Shown here: piece after piece, positions 1-12,900 of the stretch
How the letters are laid out: every line of letters starts with the position of its first letter
How positions within the stretch are numbered: the first letter of the stretch is position 1
Translations under genes and position numbers: made by a program
DNA from: Paramecium sonneborni
Lineage: Eukaryota; Ciliophora; Oligohymenophorea; Peniculida; Parameciidae
Length of the DNA stretch: 64,000 nt
Direction of reading: 5' to 3'
Assembly (NCBI GenBank): GCA_905182985.1
Contig: CAJJDN010000152.1
Location: forward strand, 101,604-165,603
The notes under the pieces: generated by a model
What the model was told of the DNA's origin: nothing
Databases searched by the model: none
Seen by the model: the letters and a program-made list of their open reading frames with translations, nothing else

Positions 1-2037
1 TTCCTTAAATAAAAAGTCTCGAAGATTAACCAAAAGATGATTCAAAACCAAGTTCTGTAAGACTTAATACATTATCAATTTAAAGATCTGATGAAAAGGA
101 TAATAGTGTATTGATGAATATTTTTCATGAATTAAAGAATTTATCTGAAGATCAGATATAATAATTTTAGCAAATATTAAAATAGATTAGAGTTGAAAGA
201 AAAGATGAAGAATTGCAGACATCCATTCCAGATTTGAATTAAGTTGTAGAGAATTAAAAAGTACAAAACCATTCAAATTAAAAGAATAATGTAATAGAAA
301 CTCATTTAAAAATGGCATTAGAAGAATTTCCAAAGAAATCGCATGCTTCATCACCTATGTCTAATAGCAGTTTTATTTTTAAAAAGGAGTTTTTGACAAA
401 TTCTTAAATTGAGGAGATTTGTTAACAAAGAGAAAAAGTAAATAATAAAAATAATAAATAATTAGAGTATAAAATTGAGAGTTAATAGCTAAATGTAGGC
501 ATTTTAAACATTATTACAATAATAGAAAATTTCTCCAAGATCATTTCATCATAATAAACAATTAGTTTAATCGTGGTTTTCAAAGTAAGCAGATTAGTTA
601 TAGAAATTTAAATGTGAATTATAGAAGGTTTAAAAATAATCAAATACTTTATTAAAAAAGACTGAGTAAGATGTAATAATAGTTAAAGATTTAAAGAAGG
701 ATTAAATGTTAGTGTTATCTTAGTTATGTATGTATTAACACTTTAATAGTTAGAATAAATTTCATTTGATTAATCTGAAATAAAAGATGAAAGTTTCTTA
801 GATTAATCTGATCTTTAATTTAGTATTCCAAATTCTCCAAAAATAGTAACACCAAATACAAAATTTTAGAATTAGATAAATGATAGAAATGAAATGAAGA
901 TTGTTTAATAACAATCAATGTCATCATAATAGAAGTAGAATTAATTTTCAAAACCATTTTAGTAAGATCCAAAAAGAAAGGATTTTGAAATATCAACATT
1001 TAATGAAGAACTATTTTTAGGGAATTAAATAGCAAGACCATTATAAGTATCTCCTAATAATGAATCTAAATAAATAATAACAGATTACCGTGAACCATAA
1101 GTAGTAATTCATGGTTTAAATTATGCATTGAAAGTAGAAGAAGAGACAGAATAGATAATGGAGTAGTTAATAGATGAAGCATCTAAAAGTTTAAATAAAA
1201 TAGAATTAATATAATAATATGCATAATAAACTAATGCTGGAATTTTAACAAATTTAGGTGTAATAAATAATTTTATAAATTTAATGTGTTTTGCAATATT
1301 AGGTATGTATATTAATATAAGAGAAATAGAAAGTAATTAGGAGGAGTTTCTAAAGAGAATGAACACTCCGTATGGTAGAAAGCCAATAAACAGATTGAGA
1401 TAATTACATAATTAGGATGATTTCGAAGATCATCAAGAAATTTAACCACTTTACTAAATAAGTTATAAAAGAAATCTATCATAGAACAAATTATGGAAAC
1501 ATAAAATTAATATGAAAAAATTCACAACTAGGCTATATTTGATGCTTTCAATGAAGCTCTAAATACTCTGAGACCCTTTTATTAAGATGATGGAATTCCT
1601 TATCCATGGTGTATTGAGACCAATATATCATAAAGATTATATTATGGATTAGAAGATATCCCAAATATACTAGATAGGGCAAGACATAAAGTTTTTGAGT
1701 GGTCAAAGACATTATGCGGTATTAAATTATTATTTAAAATTAGGATTATTATCTGATGAGATACCTGTCATATCTGTGAGACAATTGAATTATGAGCAAT
1801 TATTAATAATGTAGGAGTGTTAAGGAAATGATTCTTTGGCTTTTATAAATGAAGAGAGGATATAGAATTGCCTTTCGATTGAAGTATATTATATTAAATA
1901 ATATAATTTAGTTATAAGAGGGAGAGAGGAAATGGTTTAAGATTACTCAGGAATAAACAGAAGTTTTAATGGAGATTGCAGATTATTTATTTGAGGAATT
2001 GACAGAGGATATGGTTGTTGAGGTTTTTATGAAATGA
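1..2037 (+). CDS. Coiled-coil protein of unknown function, 5'-truncated by window edge
   Basis: An open frame enters at base 3 and ends at TGA 2035-2037, giving about 620 residues with TAA/TAG read as Gln. I needed introns at 495-525, 728-753, 1462-1484, 1719-1743 and 1884-1911 and, optionally, the in-frame 1303-1329. All begin GT and end AG. The first half is polar, Gln/Asn/Ser-rich and coiled-coil-like. The last 180 residues are denser and look globular, with a segment rich in Phe, Trp and Pro (FDAFNEALNTLRPFY then PYPWCIE) and an acidic amphipathic end (MEIADYLFEELTEDMVVEVF). That end is reminiscent of helices in centrosomal or DUF4378-type proteins, but this is only an impression. It converges with the ABC transporter, 87 bp apart. 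I am sure it is a gene and cannot give a function. Confidence 0.8.
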
Positions 2038-2124
2038 AAAATTAATTACTTTTTTGTATTCTAGTTAAGAAATCAATCTTTTAGATTCATTATAAAATTT
2101 AAATTAAAAATATAACAATTTAAA

Positions 2125-5100
2125 TCATTTGGCAATTCCTTATTCTAATCTATAGAATGCACCTTTGAGACCAACTAATGTTTAGTAATTACCTTCTTCA
2201 ACAATTTTACCATCTTCAAAGACATAAATAACATCAGAATCCTAAAATATATTAACAATTAAAATATACTTTGATAGTTGATATTCTATGAGCAATAGCA
2301 ACAGTAGTTTTTCCTTCCATCAATTTATTTAAACTATCTTAAACTAATTGTTCACTGGCAGCATCTAATGCACTTGTAGCTTCATCTAGTAATAGAAGAT
2401 TTGAATCTCTAAGGATAGCTCTAGCAATTGCAATTCTTTATTTTTATCCTCCTGAAATCTAAGCTCCTTTAGGTCCCACTTATCTATCAAATCCTTAACC
2501 TCTTTATTTTTCATTTCCTTTTTATTCAATTTAAGTTTCTTCAAATTAATTTTTTATTATAAAATCATATGCATTTGCTCTTTTAGCTGCATTTTCTATT
2601 TATTCATTTGTAATTTATGGTAGATTATATTAAATATTCTCTTTTATAGTACCATTAAACAAAACAGGTTCTTATGAAACAATACCAAATTATCTTCTAA
2701 TATATCTGATATCATAATCTGTAATATCTATACCATTTATTGTTATCACACCTTAATCTGGTTCATAAAATCTCATTAACATTTACATCAAAGTAGATTT
2801 ACCACAACCGGATGGACCTACAAATGCTACTTTCTATCCTTATTTTACTGTCAAACTCAAATTTTCAAATACATTCTTATCTCTTCCTACATATTTGAAG
2901 GTTAAATTATTAAAATTAATGTCTCCTTAAACTGGTTTAGTAATCTTCTATTTTCTTAATCTCTCTTCTCTTTAAAATTCATCTTCACTATCTAATATTT
3001 CAAAAATGTTTTTGCTAGCATTCTTTGCTGCTCCTATATCACCTGCAAATGCTGCATTATTTCCTGCACTCATTGTTGCAAATGTTATTGCAAGAATTGA
3101 TTTAAACATGCCTTCTATAGTAATTACTTCATCTCTACAAAGAATTGCTCCTATATAAAATACTATTGCATTTATTATAAACATTTGCATTTATGAAAAA
3201 CCAAATGCCAAACCAGCATAAATTCCTCTTTCTTTTGCTTTAATTAATGGAAGTTAAACCTTCTTTGAATATATTCCAAGAATAATCTATTCATTTCCAA
3301 AAGATACAACTGTTCTTATATTTGTTACTGCTTCCATTATTAAATTACCTGAATCTTTATATGCTTCGTCTGTTAAATCAGAAAATCCTTACAAAAACTT
3401 TGCTTATAATATTCCTCCAACATATGACAATGGTGCTAATCCAAGCATTATCAATGTCATTTACCAACTTGCAACAAATGAAATAACTAAACCACAAATC
3501 AATGCACCAACATTCGATATGTTAATACCTAAAATTGATGATGTTAATCCATTTATTAATTTACAATCTACAGACAATCTACTTGTCAAGGTACCTGCAT
3601 TATTTTTGGGTATATCAAAATAAGGGATTGGCATTCTTAATAATTTTCTGTAAGTATCTAATCTAAGTTTGCAAGTGAGTTTTTCTCCTACATATGCAAG
3701 GAAATACATTTGTATAGTCCATAGTATTTAAGCAGCAAGACCAATTAAGAAAAACCAAAGAGCAAGTCTATCGGCTTTGGTTTTAACTTCATCCTTTAGA
3801 TTGTCTTTTAAGAGTTGACACATTTATGGTGTTGGATTTTCATAAGTCAGTGAACATTTATAATCAGCAAAGGAAGGATTGGACTCAACTAAGACAGTAA
3901 TCATTTCAGCTAAGAATAAAGAGAATACTGGAAATGTGCATCCATTAGTTAATGCTGCAATGATACCAATGAAAAATTAAGGTTTTTCATCAGAATTATA
4001 TGTGAAGAGTCTACCCATTTAAGCATCTACCTCTTATTTAGGTTCATCTTTTTTAGGTAATGGTTAAGTTTCTAAATCAGTTTCATTTTTTTTATGGTGA
4101 TGATGATGATGATGATGATGATGATGTCCTTATCCAGAAACCTTTTTTACTAATTCTGGAACTTCTAATTATTTGAATCTATCAATTTCTTCTTTAACAG
4201 CAATAGCAATATTTTATTAATCAACCATATTCATTTTAATTTTAAGAGATCTTTATGAACCAACTTACTAATCTTATAGATTTTTTTAAGATGAACCAGA
4301 ACTTTCAGATCCAGAATCATTTTCTTAGTTTTATGCTTAGATTTGATTTTTAGCTAAGACTTCATATTTTCCATGTAAATTCATTAATTCCTAATGAGTT
4401 CCTATTTCTACAACAATTCCTTTATCAATAACATAAATTATGTCAGCATTTTGTATAGTACTTAGTCTATGAGCTATGACAATAGTAGTAATTCCTTTAG
4501 ATACTTCATCTAATGTTTCTTAAATTAATCTTTCATTGGTTCTATCTAAAGCACTAGTAGCTTCATCTAATAATAATATCTATGGTTTTTTTAAAATAGC
4601 TCTGGCAATAGCAATTCTTTATTTTTATCCACCACTTAATTATCCTCCTCCAATTCCTACATATGTTTCTAAGCCTTTATCCATTTTAGAAACAAAATCC
4701 CAAGCATTCGCTTTCTTTAATGCATCTATCATTTCAGATTCTGTTGCATCCGTTTTACCATACAATAAATTTTCTTTAATACTTGTAGCAAATAATACTG
4801 GCTCTTATCCTACTAAACCAATTCTACTTCTTAAATCAATAAGATCTAAATCTTTTACATTAATCCCTCCTTCTCCACCAAATAATACTTCTCCTTAATC
4901 ACAATCATAAAATCTTTCAATTAATTACATTACTGTAGATTTACCACATCCACTTTCACCAACTAATGCTACTTTTTTACCTGCTGGTATATCTAAATTT
5001 AATCCTTTCAAAATCTGCTAATCTGGTCTATTTGGATAACTAAATTCAATATTCTTTAATAGTATTCTTCCATTAAATGAAGTCAATTTTAATGGTTTAA

Positions 5101-6254
5101 TAGGATTAACTATTTTTGGAGTTCTATCTAAAATAGCAAACATTTTAACAGCTGCTTATCTACCCTTTGCAAAATTCTATACACATGGACCTGCTTGACC
5201 TAAAGAAAATCCACCTGTTAAAATAGCAAAAAATATAATCATTACATCTCCTACTGTATATACTTAATTCATATTATGATTTAAAGTCTATATAAATATT
5301 ATTTATTACTTAATCAGAAATTAATTTAGCTCCATACCAAAAACCAAGTGCATATGCCCATAACATTGCTGCCCATAAAAATCCAAATGCTATACCTACT
5401 CCAAATTAATAACTAATTGTTGTAGCTGTTGCTTAAAGAAGATATTTTTTATATTTCTCAACTTCAAAATCTTCACCATCTAACATCTTTACTGTCTTTA
5501 TTGCATTAATTGCTTATTCTGCTAATGCTCCTGCATCAGAATATGCTTTTTATGTTGCATTCTCAGATGTTTAAATTATTATTGCAAATATTGCTGTTGC
5601 TATTGAAATTGCTGGTAAAGTAGCTGTTACTACTAATGCTAATTACCAACCACTAAAATTTTTATTACTAAATTTATTACTAAATATAACCAATTAAGAA
5701 ACCAAAAAAAGACATTGAAAATGTCATTATAAATGTTGGAACTTTCTCTCCTATTGCTCCTTATACTGCAAATGTTTCATTTGCTACTTTACTATTCAAT
5801 TCATTAGGATTTATAGTATCGAACCATCCTATCTCTTATTTTAATATTGCTTCAAAGTATCTCTTTCTAAACTCTATACTTTAATTCTCTCCTGTTATCA
5901 TCCAAGTTGCAAACATTGTAAAGGACATAAGCATTGTACCCACTGCTACTATTAGAAAATATCTATATTTCATTCTTCATATTTTTACATTGCGTTCAAT
6001 CCCGCTTATCTAACCATTTCATCACCTGCCTAAGAAAATGAATCAGTCATATCTCCAAAGATTATCGAAAAACTTGGAAATGCTGCTCCATTACAAAAGG
6101 CTGCAAACCCACCTATAAACATTAATATTTTGTCTTTTGGGCTAGCATACCTCAAAAGCTCAAAATATGGAACCATTGGTTCTTATTATGGTTATGCATT
6201 AGCTCCATTCCCATTTGTTAGAGCTTAATTTTCAGCAGAACCATCTGTTTTCAT
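2125..6254 (-). CDS. Full-size ABC transporter, ABCB/MDR (P-glycoprotein) type
   Basis: About 1,300 residues ordered TMD1-NBD1-TMD2-NBD2. ATP hydrolysis drives export of lipophilic or peptide substrates across a membrane. Walker A is GESGCGKST in NBD1 (about 4932-4961) and GPSGCGKST in NBD2 (about 2790-2820). Signatures are [15 protein letters not shown] and [15 protein letters not shown], each followed by a Walker B ending [13 protein letters not shown]-loop histidines are present (IAHRIST in NBD2). The start at 6254 (MKTDGSAEN) has a short polar N-tail before the first TM segment. Small introns include 5963-5988 and 2242-2269. The linker between the halves carries 11 consecutive His. Nothing suggests loss of function. 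The family is certain; the substrate and subcellular membrane are not known. Confidence 0.95.
4094..4126 (-). repeat. Trinucleotide repeat coding 11 His in the ABC transporter linker
   Basis: On the minus strand this reads as nine CAT, one CAC and one CAT codon, followed by Lys-Lys. It lies in the linker after NBD1, where P-glycoproteins have a regulatory, usually phosphorylated, region. A perfect 3-bp repeat of this kind may vary in length between strains. Confidence 0.95.
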
Positions 6255-6933
6255 TTATTTATATTTTTGACGAAAAAATGAAATTCCTAAAAATCTTTTA
6301 TACTATTTATAAAAGAAATTTTGCTAATTAATTTTATTTATGATCAAAAATAACACATAATATAATGATTCCACAAATCTATTCATAAAAATCATTTGAC
6401 ATAATCAATTCTATTCACTTCAACTCTCTTTTAACATAATTTACTCATTATTTTAATCAATATATAATTATATATTAATTATATATTTATATCAACCCCC
6501 CTTAAAAATATAAATACAAATACTAATCAATCATTATTCCCTACTTAGACTAAACTTATACAATTCATTATTTTTAATATAATCTTGATTATTTTCTATT
6601 TATTAAAATTTTTAGATGAAGAATATACTACATAAAGTTAAATTTATAGATTATTAATTCTCTATTACTATAGATTAGATTTTTTATTAAAATTTTAGAA
6701 GAATAGCTGAATTTAGTATGTCTAAATTCTTCATTTCTATTTTTAAAATGTTCTAAATTCCTGAGATTCAAAATTATTTTTAAAATTGATTTTTTCAATC
6801 AAATATGAAGTTTAGGATTTGTTTGAGATATAAATTATTTGATTATTTGATTATTTAGATTATTTAGATGATTTTGTTGAGGTAAATAATTATATAATTT
6901 GAATATTTATAATAAAATTAGTTTCATAAATAA
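6255..6933. other. AT-rich intergenic region between divergent genes
   Basis: A 679-bp spacer, one of the longest here, separating the divergently transcribed transporter and Ca2+ channel, so it should hold both promoters. It contains runs such as tandem TGATTATT units near 6840-6870. A 57-codon open frame at 6616 is within chance expectation because only TGA is a stop. I recognise no gene or RNA. Confidence 0.5.
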
Positions 6934-9900
6934 ATGAATATGAGCCTTTCTTTTGTAGCAGTTCAATCATGCAAGAAGGGAACAGAGCATATAAAAAATG
7001 CTATTCTAAAAATAGGGTTTAGAACATTAAAATATAATACTCTTCATTAGAGTGAGATAAATAGATCACCTACATTGATATAAGCAACAAGTTAATATTT
7101 AGGGAATAAAAATGGATAAGAAGCCTAAATATAATAAAGGGATGATTTCGAATAAGAAACAAAGAAATAAAAATAACTGACATTTCTATAAACAAAAGTC
7201 AGGTCTTCAACATCACCTTAATAAGTAATTTCAGTTGAATGAGTTTAGGATATCATGAGATAATAGGAGAAGGATGAAATTATTGACAATGAGATTTCTA
7301 ATAATAATTCCATACAGAAAGAAATTACAAAATCAAAGAAAAAGTCATTTATTTAAAATAAATGTTTAGAGAAGGAAATCTAAGGTCATAGATAATCAGA
7401 ACATCCATATTTAAAATTTGGTGATTTTTTTGTAATAAAAACAAATGTATCAATAAGTGGAAAATAGAGTGAAACACAAATACATGAATTAATAATAATT
7501 GGAAATCTATAATATTCTGGTTCAATAAATTGTGTAAATATGACTAATTAAGTTATAAACAATCCATATTCACATCAATAGAAATGTTTTTTTACAATAA
7601 GAAATCCAAGAACTATTACAAGTGATTAAAGCTATGTTTGTTATGGTCAACGTATAGTTTTAGTACATTCTAAATCTGAATAGAGTGTGATGATTAATTT
7701 GGATATGCCATCATAAGAGAGAGGATCATTTTAAGTTAATTTATAATCCTAAATTGGTCATTAAAATATTCTAAGAATAATGCCATATTCAAGTGCAAAT
7801 AAAATAGGAGATAAGATTTAATATAATGATTAATTATTGTTTTAATAAGATTCTAATAGACAATATTACTTGAAATTAGAGAAGGATGAATCAAGATATT
7901 CAAGTAATAAATTTATAGATATTAATGCAAGTGATAGACCTGATAGTTTTCATTTACATAAAGTTAAAAGTCATTAAAATAACATAGTATAAATTATTCA
8001 TTAATAATCAATGATAGCAATTGGTACAAGTGAAAAATAATTATAATAATTTATTACTAATAAAAATGCTATAATTAATAATTTCAATAATGATCAATAA
8101 TAATAACAAGATACCTTTGCTTTAAGAACTTTAGATCTTAATAAATATTTGATGCAAGATTATGAAGTATAATCAAGCAATCTCTTAAATTCATATACTT
8201 ACTTTGAAATTTAGCCATTATTTCCTTTTACAGAATAACAAGCTAGTCCTAAAGCTTGTAAATTAAAATCCTTATTTACCTAGTAGTTTTTATCAGTAGA
8301 TCCAAATGATGAAAAAAGACTCAAATTGACATCAGGATATATGTAGGATGATTATAGTATATTTTATTTTAATCCTGAATCTACAGAACAATAAGAATAT
8401 AATGAATAAATTGTTAGTATTTAAAGTTCTTTAGGAACATTCTTAATGTTGAATTAAAATGGAAAATTATAATTTTAACCACTTCCTAATGATCAAACTC
8501 CTCAACTATTTTCAATTAAATAGATTGACCCTTTTTCTTCAATTATTTTAGAAGATCTAAATGAAATTCATATGAGAGTATTAAACTTTCATGTGTACTT
8601 GTAGTAATGGTCAATTTTATCAGATAAGAAAAAGTAAAATGAGGATACATTTGTATTTGATTATTTAAAATCTTTATCTTTGAAGGGTTAATTAGAATAA
8701 GAGGTTTATCATTTGTAATTACAATTAGAAGCCCTTAGTAATCATCTCTCAAACAAAGCTAATTAATATGAAATGAACAATAATGTTTAAACTAGTTAAA
8801 CATAGAAATAAAAGATAATGAGAGAACAAAAGATTTTGGAATTGCTTTTTTCATTATTAAAATTAATTGATAATATAGTGTTTTCATAATAGAAAGTATT
8901 TAGAGATAAAGATAAAAGTAGATTATATAAAACAGATAGATCTTTACCATCATAATAAACAGCTGTATTATTGTTATAATCTATTTTTGTAGTCTTATGT
9001 GGCATTCAAAGTATTGGCTTCTGTTCCTGTACATATTTATAAGATAATTCTTTTGTCTATCAAAAATAATTAGAGTAATCGTAAAATAGCTTTGGATAAT
9101 GATGAATTCTTATGTTAATAAATTAGAAGTTATGGACCTCATGTTTCAGCCATTTTAAGGGAAGCTGTAAAAGACTAACCAAATATAGATTTATCAGATT
9201 GGGTTCGTTTATTAGAACCTTTAGATGAAGTAGGCAATAATATTTATGATATGACTATTTATTTAAAGGTAATCTCAATAGCCATGGTGGATTCTAGTAA
9301 TCAAGGAATTATAAGATATTAAAACAAAGTTTGTAAAGAATTATTTTCATAAGGAAAAAATGGAAAGACTAAATTTTTATGTTAATTCAATATACTCTTA
9401 GATAAACCTACATTTAATTTATATAGAGAAGAACCTTTAGCTGAATTTTTATTAAAAAATCCATCATTAAATTAATTACATTTAATTAGGCCTTCAGAAA
9501 ATAATGAAATGGAATTATTTTCACTTGAAGAATTAGGTGAAAAAATATTAATCAAAAAATCATTGTTATAATTTTTAAGTTATCTAACAGCTTCAGTTAA
9601 TTTATTGGCATAATTATGTAAAGGCAGAAATAAAAAATGTATGAAAAAGGTTCAATTTTTAGGAATAACTTCTTATCATATTTAAAATGTAATAAAATCA
9701 ACATAAATTCCTTTGTCAATGAAAAATAGCTATTTAAAATTATATGAAGTTTTATATATAGACATAGATCCATTTCTACCAATATATTCCTAAACCTGCT
9801 TTGTATGGGGATAGTTATTAATGGAAAAAGATAAAAAGATAGCATAAATTTTTAATCATTACGTTGAAGCAGTGGAAGTAGGAAAATTGACAAAAGAATT

Positions 9901-12900
9901 TGAAGAGAAAATGTTACCATTGCTATTAGAATTATTAACTTAAGGCAATAGTTTTTAGGAAGGATTAATAAAAGCAAAGAAAAAGAAGATGCATATAAGA
10001 TTGCCTTCTCTAAGTGGAAATTAAGTCTAAACAGAGAAGGTTGAATAGAAGAGTAAGATTTCTTAAAAAATTAAGTTTTTGACAACTTTATTTCATTTAA
10101 TTTATAAGATAATATAATTGGGATATTTAACAGAAGAATAAATTTGTTCTATTGTTAAGCCTATGTTATAGATTTTTGTACCATTCCTATCATAAAGAGA
10201 AAAGCAGGCTTTGGAAGTAAAAGAAAATTGGTTAAATGAATTGATAAATTCGGCAAAATCTCTATAGTAATAGGGTTTGATTGATTTAATAGATGAGCTT
10301 TTTACAAATGCTGGATTATTGTTTAAATAATATTTTACTATATAATTGAATGTGTAAATTTAGGAATTTTTAAGACATTTTTAGAGATCATATTAAACTT
10401 ATTGTTTGCAGTCATTAGAGAAATTGATATCAGAAGTTCGAGAGATTATAATGAGAATGTAATTAGGATAGAATAAGAATTTAGTTTTAGGATATTTGTT
10501 AGGATTTTATTGTTCCAATTATTTATTTCAAAGTAAAGGTTTTAAATTATGTCAAGAAGCATTGAATTAAGGAGTAAATTAATAGTGGATTTCATAATTG
10601 AGATAAGCTGAAATAATTTTAGATGGTGATGAATTAGAACTTTATTAATAATTAACTGGTAATTCATTAGTTGGATAAATCTTCTCTCCTATTCGATTAG
10701 AAGTTTAAATCTAATAATTAGAGGATTCCTAGAAGAAGAATTAAGAAGGCGGAGGAAAATAAAAAGATGAAAAAAATTGGGAAATTGATAATCAATTAAA
10801 TAAGTTAATTAATAGAATTAAGGAAATAAAAATGGATTCATTTAAATTAACAAAAACATAAAATATTCTAAGAAATTTAGGAGTTCATAAATAAATATTA
10901 AGATTGATAAAAGCATAAAGAGAATAGAGTGATACAACACAAATATCTATTAAATTTTTATGTTTATTTCTTTTGAATAATAAATTAAATTGTTCAGAAA
11001 TATAGGAAGATATATTTACAATTATTTAATTAGCTTCTAGCAATTTAAAAGTATCAAAATTAATAGGTATTTTTTGTTAAAGTTTAAATGATAAGTGGAA
11101 TGTATTATAACAATTAATAAAATCTATTTTTATTACAATGCATGAACATAAAGGAACTTGTTAATAATTTTATAATGCTTTATTATCAATTTTATAAAAT
11201 AGACAATTATCTTAAGATCGTATGAATGCTTTAAAAAGAGAAATCTTGAGTAATCTATTTAAGATTCCAAGTTATATAAATGATTTATAATATTATAAGT
11301 AATTTAGTGATGTTAAGAATAAAAAGGAGGAATAATAATTTTATGGAATAGAATTTTAGATTTTTTCAGCTTCAAATTCTTTAACAGCTTAAGTCATTAA
11401 AGATTATACTTTAGGAATTCAATAAATTCAAGGTATATTATTTACTGAATAAATAAATTAAATGATTCATAATCCTGCTATATCTTATTTAATTAAATAT
11501 GAATTAATCAAATTAGTTTACATAACTTAAATTTAATAGATACATGCATTTAATATGTAAGATGTGAGAGAACTTTTATTGTTGCTTTTAAATGATCTTT
11601 TGGCTTACCCAAAATATTTAGATGGATTATTAAAGTAGTGCGAATCTAACACTGAAGAAGATAAAGAAAAAATTTAAAAGGATAAATAATAAGTTGATAT
11701 GATCAAATAAAAAATGTTTTAAGATACTGAAGAGAAGAAAAAGAATTTATTAGCCACAACACCTGGTATGCCTAATTAAACAAATGCTGCTTAATAATAG
11801 GTATAATAATTAAATGAATAAAAACGAATTGTTTATGATAATACAGAATATTGGAAATATTTCCTTAAGATTTCAAATTGGTAAAATATTTAATTTGGTG
11901 TCCTAATTTTATTATAATAAATATTTTAAGAGATTTAGAATCGTAAATGGAATATTTCAGAAAATTAATAACTATAATTAATAAATTAATCTGAATCATT
12001 GAATTAAGTATCTGAAGATTCTCTCTATGAACCATTAGCTTTAATTAAATTAATTTTAGAGAATATTAGATAAACTTTGAATTTAATCGAAAATACAATC
12101 TAATATCCTAAATATCGAGTGTATTTAGCATAATTATAACATTATATTTCTAAATGTCTTATGTTATGTCCATTAGAATCTAATCTAAAGAATTTTAAAA
12201 CTGTTAAATATGCATAAGAATATAAGACTCAAAGAGCGATTAAAACATAAATAAAAGAATATAGATAAAAAGCACTTCCAAAACCAACTTAAGATGAATT
12301 GAAATAAAATTTAAATTAATTTTATGAAAAGTTAAGAAATTATATGATGGAAAAACATCTTACTATTAATGAAATGATGGATAAAATAAAAGGAGAATTT
12401 AAATTTCATGTAGAACTTCTTTAATCTGAAGGTTAATATAATGTAGACACATAAGATAAATTAATTGGTAGGGATAAATTTTGTAATTTGTTTAATCAGA
12501 TCTTAGATGAACACTTCTAATAATTAATCTAAATTAAACTCTCTAAAACATTACCAGATATTAGTAAATATTTGACATATGAAGATGCATCTAAATATTA
12601 TGAATCTTATATGTAATTAAGAGATTCCACTAAAAATATTTTAGATATAAGTAAAATATATAGTTATATTATTTATAGATAAATTTTACTAGAAATTGAT
12701 AAACTATTTTGATAGTTAGAAAATTAAATATAATAAAGTTGAACTTAAGGAAATATAAAAAAAAAAGATTCAACAAAAAAATCATCAATAAGAAGTAATT
12801 TTAATATTTATAAAATAGTCTTTATTTATATAACAAACTTATAGTTAATTTACTTATCAATATGAATTATTGATTAATCCAGACAATCCTTATAATTTTT

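Noticed and set aside
6616..6788. 57-codon frame in the transporter-channel spacer
   Set aside because: With one stop codon in AT-rich DNA this length is expected by chance, and its composition is not protein-like.
12655..12850. A gene boundary inside the Ca2+ channel, suggested by TGA in one frame near 12710
   Set aside because: A 28-nt GT-AG intron just upstream restores a continuous frame, and the C-terminal half completes the IP3R/RyR architecture.
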